A stretch of DNA of 64,000 nt from Streptomyces sp. DSM 110735 (GCF_016482685.1 NZ_JACYHF010000002.1:372001-436000); one strand, 5' to 3'; counted from the stretch's first letter, positions 16,674 through 26,429 are shown. The notes: generated by a model not told the origin, from the sequence alone. Translations and numbers: made by a program.

Positions 16674-17381
16674 TCAGCCTCGCGCCACCGCCTCGCTCAG
16701 TGCCACGTTCAGCTCCAGGACATTGACCCGGGGCTCGCCGATGAAGCCGAGTGTCCGCTTCTCCGTGTGCGCGTCGACCAGTTGACGTACGCGGGAGACG
16801 GGGAGGTCGTTGCGCTCGGCCACGCGGCGGACCTGGAGGAGGGCGTAGCGGGGGGAGATGTCGGGGTCGAGTCCGGAGCCGGAGGAGGTCACCGCGTCCG
16901 GCGGGATGTCGGCCGGGGTGACCGGGTGGCCGGGGACCGAGTTGTCGCGGGCGACGGCGGCGCGGGCGGAAAGCACCTGGGCGCACAGGGTGCCCTCCTC
17001 GGGCACCGCAGGGCAACGACCGCGTACGGCACCGCTGTCGGCGGCGAGGTTGGTCGCGCCCGAAAGCAGCAGGTGGTAGCGGGTGTTGACGCTGTTGACG
17101 CCGAGCCCGTTCGCCGGGCGCCCCTGGAACCAGCGGAGGTCGGGGCGCGGCGCGCCCTCGCCCTTCTTCGGCGGGAGGTCGTAGGACTGGCCGATGAGGG
17201 AGGAGCCGACGGTACGGCCGTCCGCGCGGACCTCGGAGCCGCCCGCCGCGCCGGGGAACAGCGACTGGGCGACGCCGGTGACGGCGAGGGGGTACAGCAC
17301 GCCGGTGATCACGCTGAGCACCAGCAGCGCCCGCAGTCCGGCGCCGAGCAACCGGGCGGTGGTGGCAAGGGAGTTGTTCAT
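16674..17381 (-). CDS. kdpC: Potassium-transporting ATPase subunit C
   Basis: 235 residues. One N-terminal membrane anchor (ALLVLSVITGVLYPLAVTGVAQ) carries the family hallmark YPLAVTG. The extracytoplasmic body has GSSLIGQ, the WFQGRP segment, and the C-terminal VNVLELNVAL. It is longer than E. coli KdpC (about 190) because of an insert around residues 120-155, usual in actinobacteria. It is the last gene of kdpFABC, four bases after kdpB. It stabilises the KdpAB complex and helps nucleotide binding. Confidence 0.96.
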   Translation of the reverse strand: MNNSLATTARLLGAGLRALLVLSVITGVLYPLAVTGVAQSLFPGAAGGSEVRADGRTVGSSLIGQSYDLPPKKGEGAPRPDLRWFQGRPANGLGVNSVNTRYHLLLSGATNLAADSGAVRGRCPAVPEEGTLCAQVLSARAAVARDNSVPGHPVTPADIPPDAVTSSGSGLDPDISPRYALLQVRRVAERNDLPVSRVRQLVDAHTEKRTLGFIGEPRVNVLELNVALSEAVARG

Positions 17382-17385
17382 GTGG

Positions 17386-19518
17386 TCATCCGATCCCGGG
17401 GATCAGCGAGAGAAGGAGGTCGATGAGCTTGATGCCGACGAAGGGCGCGACGAGTCCGCCGAGGCCGTAGACGGCGAGGTTGCGCCGCAGCATCCGGTCC
17501 GCGCCGACGGGCCGGTAGCGCACACCGCGCAGGGCGAGCGGCACCAGGGCGACGATGACCAGTGCGTTGAAGATCACAGCCGAGAGGATCGCGGAGTCCG
17601 GCGAGGAGAGCCGCATCACGTTGAGCGCGTCCAGGCCGGGGTAGACCGCCGCGAACAGCGCCGGGATGATCGCGAAGTACTTCGCGACGTCGTTGGCGAT
17701 GGAGAACGTCGTCAGCGCGCCCCGGGTGATCAGGAGCTGCTTGCCGATCTGGACGACCTCGATCAGCTTGGTCGGGTCGGAGTCGAGGTCGACCATGTTG
17801 CCGGCCTCCTTGGCGGCCGACGTACCGGTGTTCATCGCCACGCCCACGTCCGCCTGGGCCAGCGCGGGCGCGTCGTTGGTGCCGTCGCCGGTCATCGCGA
17901 CGAGCTTGCCGCCCGCCTGCTCCCGTTTGATCAGCGCCATCTTGTCCTCGGGGGTGGCTTCGGCGAGGAAGTCGTCCACGCCCGCCTCCTGAGCGATCGC
18001 CTTCGCGGTGAGCGGGTTGTCCCCGGTGATCATGACCGTACGGATGCCCATCCGGCGCAGTTCCGCGAACCGCTCCCGCATCCCGTCCTTGACCACGTCC
18101 TTGAGGTGGACGACACCGAGGACGCGCGCCCCCTTGTCGTCGCGCACGGCGACCAGCAGCGGGGTGCCCCCGGCACGGGAGATGCGGTCCACGACCGCCT
18201 CCGCGTCCTCGGCCACCGAGCCGCCCCGCTCGCGCACCCAGGCGACGACCGAACCGGCCGCGCCCTTGCGGACCTCGCGCCCCGCCACGTCGACCCCGGA
18301 CATCCGGGTCCTGGCGGAGAAGGCGACCCACTCCGCGCCCGTCAGCTCGCCCTGGTGCCGCTCGCGCAGCCCGTACCGCTCCTTGGCGAGGATGACGACG
18401 GAGCGGCCCTCGGGCGTCTCGTCGGCGAGCGAGGAGAGCTGGGCGGCGTCCGCGAGTTCGGCTTCGGCGGTGCCGCGCACGGGCACGAACTCGGCGGCGC
18501 GGCGGTTGCCGAGGGTGATGGTGCCGGTCTTGTCGAGGAGCAGGGTGGACACGTCCCCTGCCGCCTCGACGGCGCGCCCGGACATGGCCAGGACGTTGCG
18601 CTGGACGAGCCGGTCCATGCCCGCGATGCCGATCGCGGAGAGCAGCGCGCCGATGGTGGTCGGGATCAGACACACCAGCAGGGCGACCAGGACGACCAGG
18701 GTGAGGTGGGTGCCCGCGTAGTTGGCGAACGGCGGCAGCGTGGCGCAGGCAAGGAGGAACACGATGGTCAGCGAGGCGAGCAGGATGTCGAGCGCGATCT
18801 CGTTGGGTGTCTTCTGCCGGGCCGCGCCCTCGACCAGACCGATCATCCGGTCGACGAAGGTCTCGCCGGGCCGGGTGGTGATGCAGACGACGACGCGGTC
18901 GGAGAGCACCCGGGTGCCGCCGGTCACCGCGCTGCGGTCGCCGCCGGACTCGCGGATGACCGGCGCCGATTCGCCCGTGATCGCGGACTCGTCCACGGAG
19001 GCGACGCCCTCGACCACGTCACCGTCGCCGGGCACGATGTCCCCTGCCTCGCAGACCACCAGGTCACCGATGCCGAGCGCGGTGCCGGGCACGCGCTCCT
19101 CGCGCCCGTCGACCAGTCGGCGCGCCACCGCGTCCGTCCTGGCCCGGCGCAGACTGTCGGCCTGCGCCTTGCCCCGGCCCTCGGCGACCGCCTCCGCCAG
19201 GTTGGCGAAGAGCACGGTCAGCCACAGCCAGGCGCTGATCGCCCAGCCGAACCAGTCGGTGGGGTCGGTGAGGGAGAACGCGGTGGTCAGGACCGAGCCG
19301 ATCCAGACGACGAACATCACGGGCGACTTGACCATGACGCGCGGATCGAGCTTCCGGGCGGCGTCCGGCAGCGACCTGACCAACTGCCGGGGGTCGAACA
19401 GTCCCGCGCCGACCCGGTGTTGTGCCTCGCGCGGCGGGGCGGGCGGGTCCTGGCGGGGGGTGCGGGCGGGGGTGAGTGCGGACATCGCGTCCTCTTGCCT
19501 GTCCATACGAGTGGTCAT
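17386..19518 (-). CDS. kdpB: Potassium-transporting P-type ATPase subunit B
   Basis: Catalytic subunit of the Kdp high-affinity K+ pump, 710 residues. TGES actuator motif (181-184), phosphorylated Asp329 in DKTGT, hinge motif GDGTNDAPA and the [15 protein letters not shown] membrane segment are all present. The ATG at 19518 shares one base with the kdpA stop (TGATG-type coupling). A second start at 19485 (MSALTPART) has AAGAGGA upstream and would give 699 residues, nearer the 682 of E. coli. Neighbours kdpA and kdpC confirm identity. No kdpD/kdpE pair is adjacent; the nearby sensor operon is of another type. Confidence 0.97.
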   Translation of the reverse strand: MTTRMDRQEDAMSALTPARTPRQDPPAPPREAQHRVGAGLFDPRQLVRSLPDAARKLDPRVMVKSPVMFVVWIGSVLTTAFSLTDPTDWFGWAISAWLWLTVLFANLAEAVAEGRGKAQADSLRRARTDAVARRLVDGREERVPGTALGIGDLVVCEAGDIVPGDGDVVEGVASVDESAITGESAPVIRESGGDRSAVTGGTRVLSDRVVVCITTRPGETFVDRMIGLVEGAARQKTPNEIALDILLASLTIVFLLACATLPPFANYAGTHLTLVVLVALLVCLIPTTIGALLSAIGIAGMDRLVQRNVLAMSGRAVEAAGDVSTLLLDKTGTITLGNRRAAEFVPVRGTAEAELADAAQLSSLADETPEGRSVVILAKERYGLRERHQGELTGAEWVAFSARTRMSGVDVAGREVRKGAAGSVVAWVRERGGSVAEDAEAVVDRISRAGGTPLLVAVRDDKGARVLGVVHLKDVVKDGMRERFAELRRMGIRTVMITGDNPLTAKAIAQEAGVDDFLAEATPEDKMALIKREQAGGKLVAMTGDGTNDAPALAQADVGVAMNTGTSAAKEAGNMVDLDSDPTKLIEVVQIGKQLLITRGALTTFSIANDVAKYFAIIPALFAAVYPGLDALNVMRLSSPDSAILSAVIFNALVIVALVPLALRGVRYRPVGADRMLRRNLAVYGLGGLVAPFVGIKLIDLLLSLIPGIG

Positions 19519-21179
19519 CACGCCAGCCCTTCGGCGAGCGGACCCAGCGCGAGCGCCGGGAAGTAGGTCAGCCCGGTGACGATCAGGATCGCCCCGACCA
19601 GCAATCCGGTGAACAGCGGTTTCTCGGTGCGCAGGGTGCCCGCGGTGACCGGCACCGGGCGCTGGGCGGCGAGCGATCCGGCGAGCGCGAGCACGAACAC
19701 CATGGGCAGGAACCGGCCGAGCAGCATCGCGAACCCGGTGGTGACGTTGAACCAGTCGGTGTTGGCGTTCAGTCCGGCGAACGCCGAGCCGTTGTTGTTC
19801 GCCGCCGAGGTGAAGGCGTACAGCACCTCGGAGAAGCCGTGCGCCCCGGAGTTGAGCATCGAGTGCGGCGGGGTCGGCAGCGCCATGGAGGCGGCGGTGA
19901 AGACCAGCACCAGGGCGGGGGTGACGAGGATGTAGCAGGCGGCGAGCTTCATCTCGCGCGCGCCGATCTTCTTGCCCAGGTACTCGGGGGTGCGCCCGAC
20001 CATCAGACCGGCCAGGAACACCGCGATCACCGCCATGATCAGCATGCCGTAGAGACCGGAGCCGGTGCCGCCGGGCGCGATCTCGCCCAGCATCATGCCG
20101 AGCATGGTGAGACCGCCGCCGAGCCCGGTGAACGAGGAGTGGAAGGAGTCCACCGCGCCGGTCGAGGTGAGCGTGGTCGAGGCGGCGAAGATCGACGAGG
20201 CGCCGACGCCGAAGCGGACCTCCTTGCCCTCCATCGCCCCGCCTGCCGCCTGGAGCGCCGGGCCGTGATGGGCGAACTCGGTGGCCATCATCAGCGCGGT
20301 GAAACCGAGCCAGATGACGCCCATGGTGGCGAGGATCGCGTACCCCTGCCGCACCGAGCCGACGAGCACGCCGAAGGTGCGGGTCAGCGAGAACGGGATC
20401 ACCAGGATGAGGAAGATCTCGAACAGGTTGGTGAAGGGCGTCGGGTTCTCGAAGGGGTGGGCGCTGTTGGCGTTGAAGTAGCCGCCGCCGTTGGTGCCCA
20501 GCTCCTTGATGGCCTCCTGGGAGGCGACGGCGCCACCGTTCCACTGCTGCGTACCGCCCATGAACTGTCCGACCTCGTGGATGCCGGAGAAGTTCTGGAT
20601 GCCCCCGCAGGCGACCAGCACGAGGGCGGCGAGCACGGCGAGCGGCAGCAGGATGCGTACCGTGCCGCGCACCAAGTCCGCCCAGAAGTTGCCGAGTTCA
20701 CCGGTGCGGGACCGGGCGAAGCCGCGTACGAGGGCGATGGCGACGGCCATGCCGACGGCGGCGGAGACGAAGTTCTGCACCGCGAGACCGGCGGTCTGCA
20801 CGACGTGTCCCATGGTCTGTTCGCCGTAGTACGACTGCCAGTTGGTGTTCGTCACGAAGGAGACGGCCGTGTTGAACGACTGCGTCGGCGACACCGAGGC
20901 GAAGCCGAGCGAGCCGGGCAGCACGCCCTGGAGCCGCTGGAGGAGGTAGAGGAAGAGGACACCGGCGACCGAGAAGGCGAGGACCGCCCGCAGATACGCG
21001 GTCCAGGTCATCTCGGTGCCGGGGTCGGCGCCTGTGCCCTTGTAGATCCACCGCTCCACGCGCAGATGTCTGCGGGAGTCGTAGACCCGGGCCATGTAGC
21101 CGCCGAGGGGGACGTGGACGAGCGCGAGCGCGCCCGTCAGGGCGAGCAACTGGAGCACGCCCGCGAGTACGGGACTCAT
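19518..21179 (-). CDS. kdpA: Potassium-transporting ATPase subunit A
   Basis: 553-residue K+-binding channel-like subunit, related to the SKT superfamily. Selectivity-filter loops are recognisable: [48 protein letters not shown] and [12 protein letters not shown]. About ten membrane helices are visible. The ATG at 21179 starts eight bases after the kdpF stop. It forms the K+ pathway of the inducible pump used at low external potassium or during osmotic upshift. Confidence 0.97.
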   Translation of the reverse strand: MSPVLAGVLQLLALTGALALVHVPLGGYMARVYDSRRHLRVERWIYKGTGADPGTEMTWTAYLRAVLAFSVAGVLFLYLLQRLQGVLPGSLGFASVSPTQSFNTAVSFVTNTNWQSYYGEQTMGHVVQTAGLAVQNFVSAAVGMAVAIALVRGFARSRTGELGNFWADLVRGTVRILLPLAVLAALVLVACGGIQNFSGIHEVGQFMGGTQQWNGGAVASQEAIKELGTNGGGYFNANSAHPFENPTPFTNLFEIFLILVIPFSLTRTFGVLVGSVRQGYAILATMGVIWLGFTALMMATEFAHHGPALQAAGGAMEGKEVRFGVGASSIFAASTTLTSTGAVDSFHSSFTGLGGGLTMLGMMLGEIAPGGTGSGLYGMLIMAVIAVFLAGLMVGRTPEYLGKKIGAREMKLAACYILVTPALVLVFTAASMALPTPPHSMLNSGAHGFSEVLYAFTSAANNNGSAFAGLNANTDWFNVTTGFAMLLGRFLPMVFVLALAGSLAAQRPVPVTAGTLRTEKPLFTGLLVGAILIVTGLTYFPALALGPLAEGLA

Positions 21180-21187
21180 GACCGCGC

Positions 21188-21277
21188 TCAGAACCTCTCC
21201 GGGAAGATCAGGGCGAGGACGAGATAGGCGAGGAGGGCGACGGCCACGACGAGACCGACGACGTTCTCGGTGGTCAC
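21188..21277 (-). CDS. kdpF: KdpF small stabilising subunit
   Basis: 29-residue single-helix protein starting [13 protein letters not shown] and ending LALIFPERF, the typical KdpF terminus. It starts with GTG at 21277, and that codon overlaps the stop of the preceding 27-residue reading frame by four bases (GTGA). KdpF is a lipid-like peptide that stabilises the KdpABC complex in the membrane. Confidence 0.92.
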   Translation of the reverse strand: MTTENVVGLVVAVALLAYLVLALIFPERF

Positions 21278-21357
21278 AGCTTCGTCACCCCCTTGGCGAC
21301 GAGGGCCACCAGCGCGAAACCCGCGAGGACGGCGAGAACGAGGGCCGTATCGGCCAT
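21274..21357 (-). CDS. 27-residue hydrophobic peptide upstream of kdpF
   Basis: [20 protein letters not shown] then AKGVTKL: a single membrane helix with a short basic tail, preceded by GGGAG seven bases before the ATG. Its stop overlaps the kdpF GTG by four bases, so kdpF translation probably depends on it. Its size, topology and place resemble a duplicated or second KdpF-like subunit. I know of no assigned function. The clean ribosome-binding site and coupling argue that it is translated. Confidence 0.8.
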   Translation of the reverse strand: MADTALVLAVLAGFALVALVAKGVTKL

Positions 21358-21434
21358 CTTGGACTCCCGAAGGGAAAGGAATTGATCGCTTACCCTCCGA
21401 GCAAACCCCTCCTCCGACCGCTCCGGACCCCACG

Positions 21435-21483
21435 TTGACAGCCCTCTTACGCCCCCGGGCCCGCCCTTGACGAGGCTCTTACG
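21435..21483. promoter_or_regulatory. Direct repeats upstream of the kdp operon
   Basis: ttgacagccctcttacg (21435-21451) and ttgacgaggctcttacg (21467-21483) agree at 13 of 17 positions and start 32 bp apart, three helical turns, so both face the same side of the DNA. They lie about 80-125 bp upstream of the first kdp reading frame. They look like tandem sites for a response regulator such as KdpE; this is inference. The second copy runs four bases into the MFS gene's end. Confidence 0.6.
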
Positions 21484-22738
21484 GCGACGGCCGTACCCCA
21501 CGCTCTCCTGCGTCCGGAGAGGGACGCAGCTCGGCCGTGGTCGCGCCCACGGCGATCACCGCGAGCACGCACAGCAGACCGCCGCTGACGAGCGCCGTCG
21601 TGCCGGTGGTGACGGAGGCGACGAGACCGCCGCGCAGGTTGCCGAGGTCGGGTCCCGCCTGGCCCACGATCTGCTCGGCGGCGCCGACCCGCCCGAGCAG
21701 CGCGCGCGGGGTGTGTGCCTGGACCACGGTGCTCCGGGCCACCACGGAGACCGTGTCGGCGGCGCCCGCGAGGACGAGGAAGAACAGCCCGAGCCAGGGA
21801 TCACTCGCCAGTCCGAAGAGGATCAGCGCGGCTCCCCACGTGGCGGAGGCGAGGAGCATGACCCGTCCGGGACGCGGGCTGCGGGTGAAGGTCCCGGACA
21901 GCAGCGACGCGACCACGCCGCCCACGGCGACGGCGGTCAGGAACAGCCCGAGGGTGCGCGGGTCGCCGCCGAACCGTTCCGCGTTGACCAGCGGGAACAG
22001 GCTGATCGGCATGGACAGCACGGTCGCGGCGAGGTCGGTGAGCAGGGCTCCGCGCACGACGGGGGTGCGCACGACGAAGGCCAGACCGTCCCGTACTCCG
22101 CGCAGACCGGGGCGGGCGGGCTCGGTGTCGGCGTCCGGGCTCATCGGGGGCAGTCCGAGGGCGCCGAAGAGCGCGGCGAGGAAGGTGAGGGAGTCGATCA
22201 GATAGCACCCGCCGACCCCCACACCGCTCACGAGCAGTCCGCCCAGCGCGGGTCCGGCCAGCATCGCGGCCTGGAAGGCGATGCGCCGCAGCGCGAGCCC
22301 GGCAGCGCGCTGGTGTTCGGGCAGCAGATGCGGCACGAACGTCCGCGAGACCGGCGCGACTCCGGCGCCGAAGCAGGACTGGAGGGCGACGAGTCCCAGG
22401 ACACCGGCGGGCGGCAGATGCCCGAGGAACCCCTGGAGCGCGAGGAGCACGGAGCACAGGGCTTGGCCGCCGGTCGTCCACAGATAGAAGCGGCGCCGGT
22501 CCACCCGGTCGGCCAGCGCCCCCGCGAAGAGCCCGAGCCCGATGAGCGGCACCGCCTGCGCCAGTCCGACGGCGCCGGTCCACGCCGTGCTGCCGGTCGT
22601 CCGCCAGATCTGGAACATCACGGCGACAGCCGACATCTGACCGCCGAACCCGGACAGCGTCTGCCCCAGCCACACCCGCCGGAAGGCGGGCGACGACCGC
22701 AGCGGGGTCACATCGAGCAGCACGCGTTCCAGACCCAT
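21479..22738 (-). CDS. MFS exporter (EntS/MFS_3-like)
   Basis: 419 residues, about twelve membrane helices, with the MFS loop signature between helices 2 and 3 (GALADRVDRRRF) and a repeat of it in the second half (SGTFTRSPRPGR). The start LLDVTPLRSSPAFRRVWLGQTLSGFG resembles EntS-type exporters of siderophores and drugs. ATG at 22738 is chosen over upstream in-frame starts because homologous sequence begins there. It is divergent from a Nudix gene (139-bp gap). A role in exporting the locus's siderophore is possible, but kdp and the signalling genes lie between and no iron box is seen. Confidence 0.85.
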   Translation of the reverse strand: MGLERVLLDVTPLRSSPAFRRVWLGQTLSGFGGQMSAVAVMFQIWRTTGSTAWTGAVGLAQAVPLIGLGLFAGALADRVDRRRFYLWTTGGQALCSVLLALQGFLGHLPPAGVLGLVALQSCFGAGVAPVSRTFVPHLLPEHQRAAGLALRRIAFQAAMLAGPALGGLLVSGVGVGGCYLIDSLTFLAALFGALGLPPMSPDADTEPARPGLRGVRDGLAFVVRTPVVRGALLTDLAATVLSMPISLFPLVNAERFGGDPRTLGLFLTAVAVGGVVASLLSGTFTRSPRPGRVMLLASATWGAALILFGLASDPWLGLFFLVLAGAADTVSVVARSTVVQAHTPRALLGRVGAAEQIVGQAGPDLGNLRGGLVASVTTGTTALVSGGLLCVLAVIAVGATTAELRPSPDAGERGVRPSP

Positions 22739-22877
22739 GACCGGCCAGTCTGCCCCAACGGCAACCACGTTCACGCCACCCGCCCCGAACCGGTCATCCC
22801 CTCCCCCACCCCGCATGACCCCGCCCATGCCGGGGCAGTCTCAGCAAGCCCGCCGTATCCCCCCGAGAGGTACCGAA

Positions 22878-23354
22878 ATGCCCATCGACGCCGCCGACTT
22901 CGCACCAGCGACGCACGGACGCATCCTGAACGTCATCGGCGTCCACCTGTACGCGGAGGACCCGGAGGGACGGGTCCTGCTCGGGCTGCGCCATCCCGAC
23001 TCTGCCTACGAGGGCGGGAGTTGGCACTTCCTGGCCGGACACTGCGAGCAGGAGTCCGCCGTGGCGTGCCTGGTGCGGGAGGCGTACGAGGAGGGCGGGC
23101 TGGTGATCGACCCCGCCGACGTGGAGTTCGCGCACGTGGTGCATCTGCTGGACGCCCCGAGGAGACGGCCGCGCATGCAACTGATCTTCCAGGTGCGGGA
23201 GTTGAAGGGCGTCCCGGAGGTCAGGGAACCGGACAAGTGCCTGGCCTGGCGCTGGTGGCCCCCGGACGACCTCCCGGACCCCGTCGTCCCCTACGCCCGC
23301 GCGGCCATCGAGGGCATCCGCGCCGGACGCGCGTACACGGAGCTGGGCTGGTGA
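22878..23354 (+). CDS. Nudix hydrolase 1
   Basis: 158 residues with a Nudix box whose C-terminal half, REAYEEGGL, is canonical, while the Gly-to-Glu spacing in GHCEQES is one residue short. An intact box hydrolyses a nucleoside diphosphate linked to another group, with Mg2+ held by the REUxEE glutamates. ATG at 22878 has GAGAGG seven bases upstream. It resembles the MutT-like proteins found near Streptomyces secondary-metabolite genes. It lies 37 bp from the next Nudix gene, probably in the same transcript. Confidence 0.85.
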   Translation: MPIDAADFAPATHGRILNVIGVHLYAEDPEGRVLLGLRHPDSAYEGGSWHFLAGHCEQESAVACLVREAYEEGGLVIDPADVEFAHVVHLLDAPRRRPRMQLIFQVRELKGVPEVREPDKCLAWRWWPPDDLPDPVVPYARAAIEGIRAGRAYTELGW

Positions 23355-23391
23355 GCCGCGTGAAGGCGAAGCCGCCTGAGCGGAGCCGCCG

Positions 23392-23961
23392 TTGAGCAGC
23401 GAACGCCGTCACACCGAGCCCGTCGACGTTCATCTGATCCTGCGCCGCGAGGGCGTCGGCGGGTCCGAGGTGCTGATGTCGCGGCGGGCCGGGCGGGTCT
23501 ACGCCGCCGGGCTGTGGCATCTGCCGTCCGGGCATCTGGACGGACCGCACGAGGACGTGGTGACGGCGCTGATCCGGGAGGCGCGGGAGGAGACCGGCGT
23601 GCTCATCGCGTCCGACGACGTGCGCGCCGCCCTCACCGTGCACCATCGCGGACCCGGCGGTCACGCGCGCGTCGGTCTGTTCTTCGAGGTCCGCCGCTGG
23701 GCGGGCGAACCGGGGGTCAGGGAGCCCGAGGTGTGCGACGCGATGACCTGGGCGCCCCTGGACGCCCTGCCCGCGCCGGTGGTGGCGTACTGCCACGCGG
23801 GTCTGACCGCGTACCGCGCCGGAGCCCGACTCGCCCTGCATTTCCAGGAACCCGGCGACACCATCGCGCACGACCCGGCGACGGACCGGCTCGTCGTCGT
23901 CCCGTCGCGGTTCGACAGCGCCGCCGACGGTCCGAACCACCCCCTCACGGAGGCTCGTTGA
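23392..23961 (+). CDS. Nudix hydrolase 2
   Basis: 189 residues. Nudix core GLWHLPSGHLDGPHEDVVTA followed by the catalytic helix REAREETGV, then a typical second half (FFEVRRW...EPEVCDAMTWAPLDALP). The C-terminal ~40 residues (EPGDTIAHDPATDRLVVVPS) are an extra tail. The start is TTG at 23392 with a weak GGAG upstream. Its TGA overlaps the TTG start of Nudix 3 by four bases, so the two are translated together. The substrate is unknown. Confidence 0.83.
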   Translation: MSSERRHTEPVDVHLILRREGVGGSEVLMSRRAGRVYAAGLWHLPSGHLDGPHEDVVTALIREAREETGVLIASDDVRAALTVHHRGPGGHARVGLFFEVRRWAGEPGVREPEVCDAMTWAPLDALPAPVVAYCHAGLTAYRAGARLALHFQEPGDTIAHDPATDRLVVVPSRFDSAADGPNHPLTEAR

Positions 23962-24482
23962 AACACAAACCCCTCGGGAAGAAGGTCTGGCTGCCTCCGG
24001 CGGAGTACGCCGAGACGGTCATGAAGGCCACCGGTTTCGCCTGTGTCTTCTTCACCGACGACCGCGACCGGCCGCTGCAACTGCACGGCGTCTACAGCGC
24101 CACCCACCCCTGGCAGTTCCCCGGCGGCACGATGGAACCCGGGGAGCGGCCGTGGGAGACGGCGGTCCGGGAGTGCGAGGAGGAGACCGGCATCCGGGTG
24201 CCGGGACCGCCCCGGCTGCTGGCGACGGTGTTCGGGCTGCCGGGCTCCCCGTGGCCGTACAGCACGATGGGTCTCGTCTTCGACGGCGGGCGGCTGAGCG
24301 AGGCGGAGATCCGGGGGCTCGTCCTCGATCCGGAGGAGCACGACGAGGCGCGGGTACTGCCGCTCGCCGCCTGGCAACCGCTCATGCCGTCAAGGGACTT
24401 CGCGCGGCTGAGCGCGGTACTGGAGGCACGTGCCACCGGCGTCGCGGCCTACTTCGACTCCTGGGACTGGGGGTCCGAGTGA
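23958..24482 (+). CDS. Nudix hydrolase 3
   Basis: 174 residues. Lead-in KHKPLGKKVWLPPAEYAETV is unlike the first two Nudix proteins. Nudix box GGTMEPGERPWETAVRECEEETGI has all catalytic glutamates. TTG at 23958 has CGGAGG upstream and overlaps the previous stop. The end overlaps the GTG of the PIG-L gene by four bases, so Nudix 2, Nudix 3 and the deacetylase form one coupled unit. Confidence 0.85.
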   Translation: MKHKPLGKKVWLPPAEYAETVMKATGFACVFFTDDRDRPLQLHGVYSATHPWQFPGGTMEPGERPWETAVRECEEETGIRVPGPPRLLATVFGLPGSPWPYSTMGLVFDGGRLSEAEIRGLVLDPEEHDEARVLPLAAWQPLMPSRDFARLSAVLEARATGVAAYFDSWDWGSE

Positions 24483-25258
24483 GCAGGGCGGCGACGACCC
24501 CGCCCAGCCTCCTCGCCGTCTTCGCCCACCCCGACGACGAGTCCCTCGTCTCCGGCGGTGTCCTCGCCCGCCACGCGGCGGCGGGCGCCCGGACGGCGGT
24601 CCTGACCGCCACCTGGTCTCCCGGCACGTATCGCGCCGCCGAACTGGCGGACGCCGTACGCGCCTTGGGCGCCGAGCCGCCCCACCTCCTCGGCTACGCC
24701 GACGACCGCGTCCCCGACTCGGCACCGGGGCAGCCGCGTTGGTGCGACGTGCCGCTGGACGAGGCGGTCGCCCGCGTGGTCGCCGTCATCCGCGCCACCC
24801 GCCCGGAGATCGTGCTCACGCACGACGCCTACGGCGGTCTGACCGGTCACCCGGACCACCGCCGCACCCACCGGGTCACCCTGCTCGCCGCCGCAGCCGC
24901 CGGACTCGGGCACCTCCACCCCGAGGCGGGCGAGCCCTGGCAGCCGAGCGCGGTGTACCTGGCCACCCACCCCGACACGGCGGTGACCGACCTCGGTCCC
25001 CTGCTGACCCGGGCCCGAAAGTCCGTCCTGGCCGTACCCCACGACCAGGTGAGCGCGGTCGTGGACGTACGCCCCTGGCTGGACCGCAAATGGGCGGCGA
25101 TCCTGGCCCACCGCAGCCAGGTCGAACGCGAACGCCCCCTCCCCGGCATCCTCGCCCGCCTCCCCACCGAGACCCGGCACCGCATCATCGGCACGGAGTA
25201 CTACATGCGAGCCGTCCTGACCCCCGCCTCCCGACCCCTGCCCGACCTGACGCCCTGA
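24479..25258 (+). CDS. PIG-L family N-acetyl sugar deacetylase
   Basis: 259 residues with the zinc motif AHPDDES near the N-terminus and the second histidine motif GHPDHRR; LTHDAYGG between them is also typical. Family members remove acetyl groups from GlcNAc-linked compounds (MshB in mycothiol synthesis, Mca, teicoplanin-type deacetylases). The GTG at 24479 overlaps the Nudix 3 stop. The pairing with two Nudix hydrolases suggests a nucleotide-sugar or thiol-conjugate clearance path, which is inference only. It ends 69 bp from convergent galU, and that gap shows nothing recognisable. Confidence 0.88.
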   Translation: MSRAATTPPSLLAVFAHPDDESLVSGGVLARHAAAGARTAVLTATWSPGTYRAAELADAVRALGAEPPHLLGYADDRVPDSAPGQPRWCDVPLDEAVARVVAVIRATRPEIVLTHDAYGGLTGHPDHRRTHRVTLLAAAAAGLGHLHPEAGEPWQPSAVYLATHPDTAVTDLGPLLTRARKSVLAVPHDQVSAVVDVRPWLDRKWAAILAHRSQVERERPLPGILARLPTETRHRIIGTEYYMRAVLTPASRPLPDLTP

Positions 25259-25327
25259 ACCGCACCGCACCACGACGCCCTCGCGGACGACCTGGTGGTC
25301 ATGCTCACCCGCGCCTGAGAACGCTCG

Positions 25328-26236
25328 TCAGCCGTCGAGCCGGTGCACCAACTCCCGCAGTACCGGCCCGTATTCGGGGTGGGACAGGGCGTGGGCCATC
25401 TGGGCGACCAGGTAGTCGGCGGGGTTGCCGGTGTCGTACCACTCGCCCTGGATGACCTGGCCGTAGACCGCGTGGTGGGCGGCGTAGGCGTTGAGGGCGT
25501 CGGTGAGGTAGACCTCGCCGACCGGCCTGCCCTGCCGTTCGGCGTCGTACCAGAGGCGGGTCTGTTCGCGGAGTTCGTCGACGATGCCGGGGGTGACGAC
25601 GTATCCGCCGATGGCCGCGTACGCCGACGGCGCCGCATCCGGCTCGGGCTTCTCGACCAGACCGGTGATGCGGAGCATGCCGTCGCCGAGGTCCTCCTTG
25701 ACGACGGGGACGCCGTAGCGGCGGGAGTCGGCGGGGTCCATGGGGAGGAGGGCGAGGACGGGGCAGCCGGTCTGTTCGTAGGCGCGGATGAGCTGCTGGG
25801 CGCGGGGGACGTCCGCCACGAACACGTCGTCGGGCCACAGGACCAGGGCGGGTTCGTCGCCGAAGCTGCGGGCGGCGTTGAGGACGGGGGTGCCGTTGCC
25901 GTACGGACCGTGCTGGTCGAGGTAGGTGATGTGGCCCTGGCGCGCCAGCTCCGCGACCTCCTCGACGGCGTCGGCGTACGCGTCCTTGCCGTCGGCGCGG
26001 AGCTGGCGCACGAGGGCGGGGTTGGGGCGGAAGTGATCCTGGATCAGGGATTTCCCGCCGGAGACGACGATGGTGATGTCGGTGATGCCGGAGTCCACCA
26101 GCTCGCGCACGGTGTGCTCCACGACCGGCTTGTCACCGACCGGCAGCATCTCCTTGGGCGTGGCCTTGGTCAGCGGCAGCAGCCGCGATCCGAGCCCGGC
26201 GGCGGGAATCACGGCCCGGCGGATGGTGGGGGGCAT
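25328..26236 (-). CDS. galU: UTP--glucose-1-phosphate uridylyltransferase
   Basis: 302 residues. Nucleotide-binding start AVIPAAGLGSRLLPLTKATPKEMLPV is the GalU signature, with VEKPEPDAAPS, Lys in this motif contacting the sugar phosphate, and GEWYDTGNPADYL near the end. It makes UDP-glucose from UTP and glucose-1-phosphate for glycogen, cell-envelope and trehalose synthesis. It is divergent from the peptidase at 26430; the 193-bp gap holds a TTGACA at 26308 but no convincing -10. Confidence 0.94.
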   Translation of the reverse strand: MPPTIRRAVIPAAGLGSRLLPLTKATPKEMLPVGDKPVVEHTVRELVDSGITDITIVVSGGKSLIQDHFRPNPALVRQLRADGKDAYADAVEEVAELARQGHITYLDQHGPYGNGTPVLNAARSFGDEPALVLWPDDVFVADVPRAQQLIRAYEQTGCPVLALLPMDPADSRRYGVPVVKEDLGDGMLRITGLVEKPEPDAAPSAYAAIGGYVVTPGIVDELREQTRLWYDAERQGRPVGEVYLTDALNAYAAHHAVYGQVIQGEWYDTGNPADYLVAQMAHALSHPEYGPVLRELVHRLDG

Positions 26237-26429
26237 CAGCGCTCCAGGGGTTGTTCCGAGGGGGTGTCACATCAGGCACCGACGCTAACGACCAAGGCTG
26301 TGGAGGGTTGACATCCCCCGCACAGCCCGGGGACAGGAGAGCCTCGCGGGGTGCGTCCGGGGACACCGCCGACATCAGGGAACCCCCACAAAACCCCTAT
26401 ATCACCCCTCACCCTGACATAGTGCCGCC

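Noticed and set aside
17386..20544. A single 1,052-residue reading of kdpB extended through kdpA
   Set aside because: The first ~340 residues are antisense-like Arg/Gly-rich sequence overlapping kdpA in another frame; KdpB homology starts at 19518.
21435..21440. TTGACA as a -35 box on the plus strand
   Set aside because: No plus-strand gene follows within range; it is better explained as part of the kdp direct repeats.
26308..26313. TTGACA as promoter of the M1 peptidase gene
   Set aside because: No acceptable -10 lies 16-19 bp downstream.
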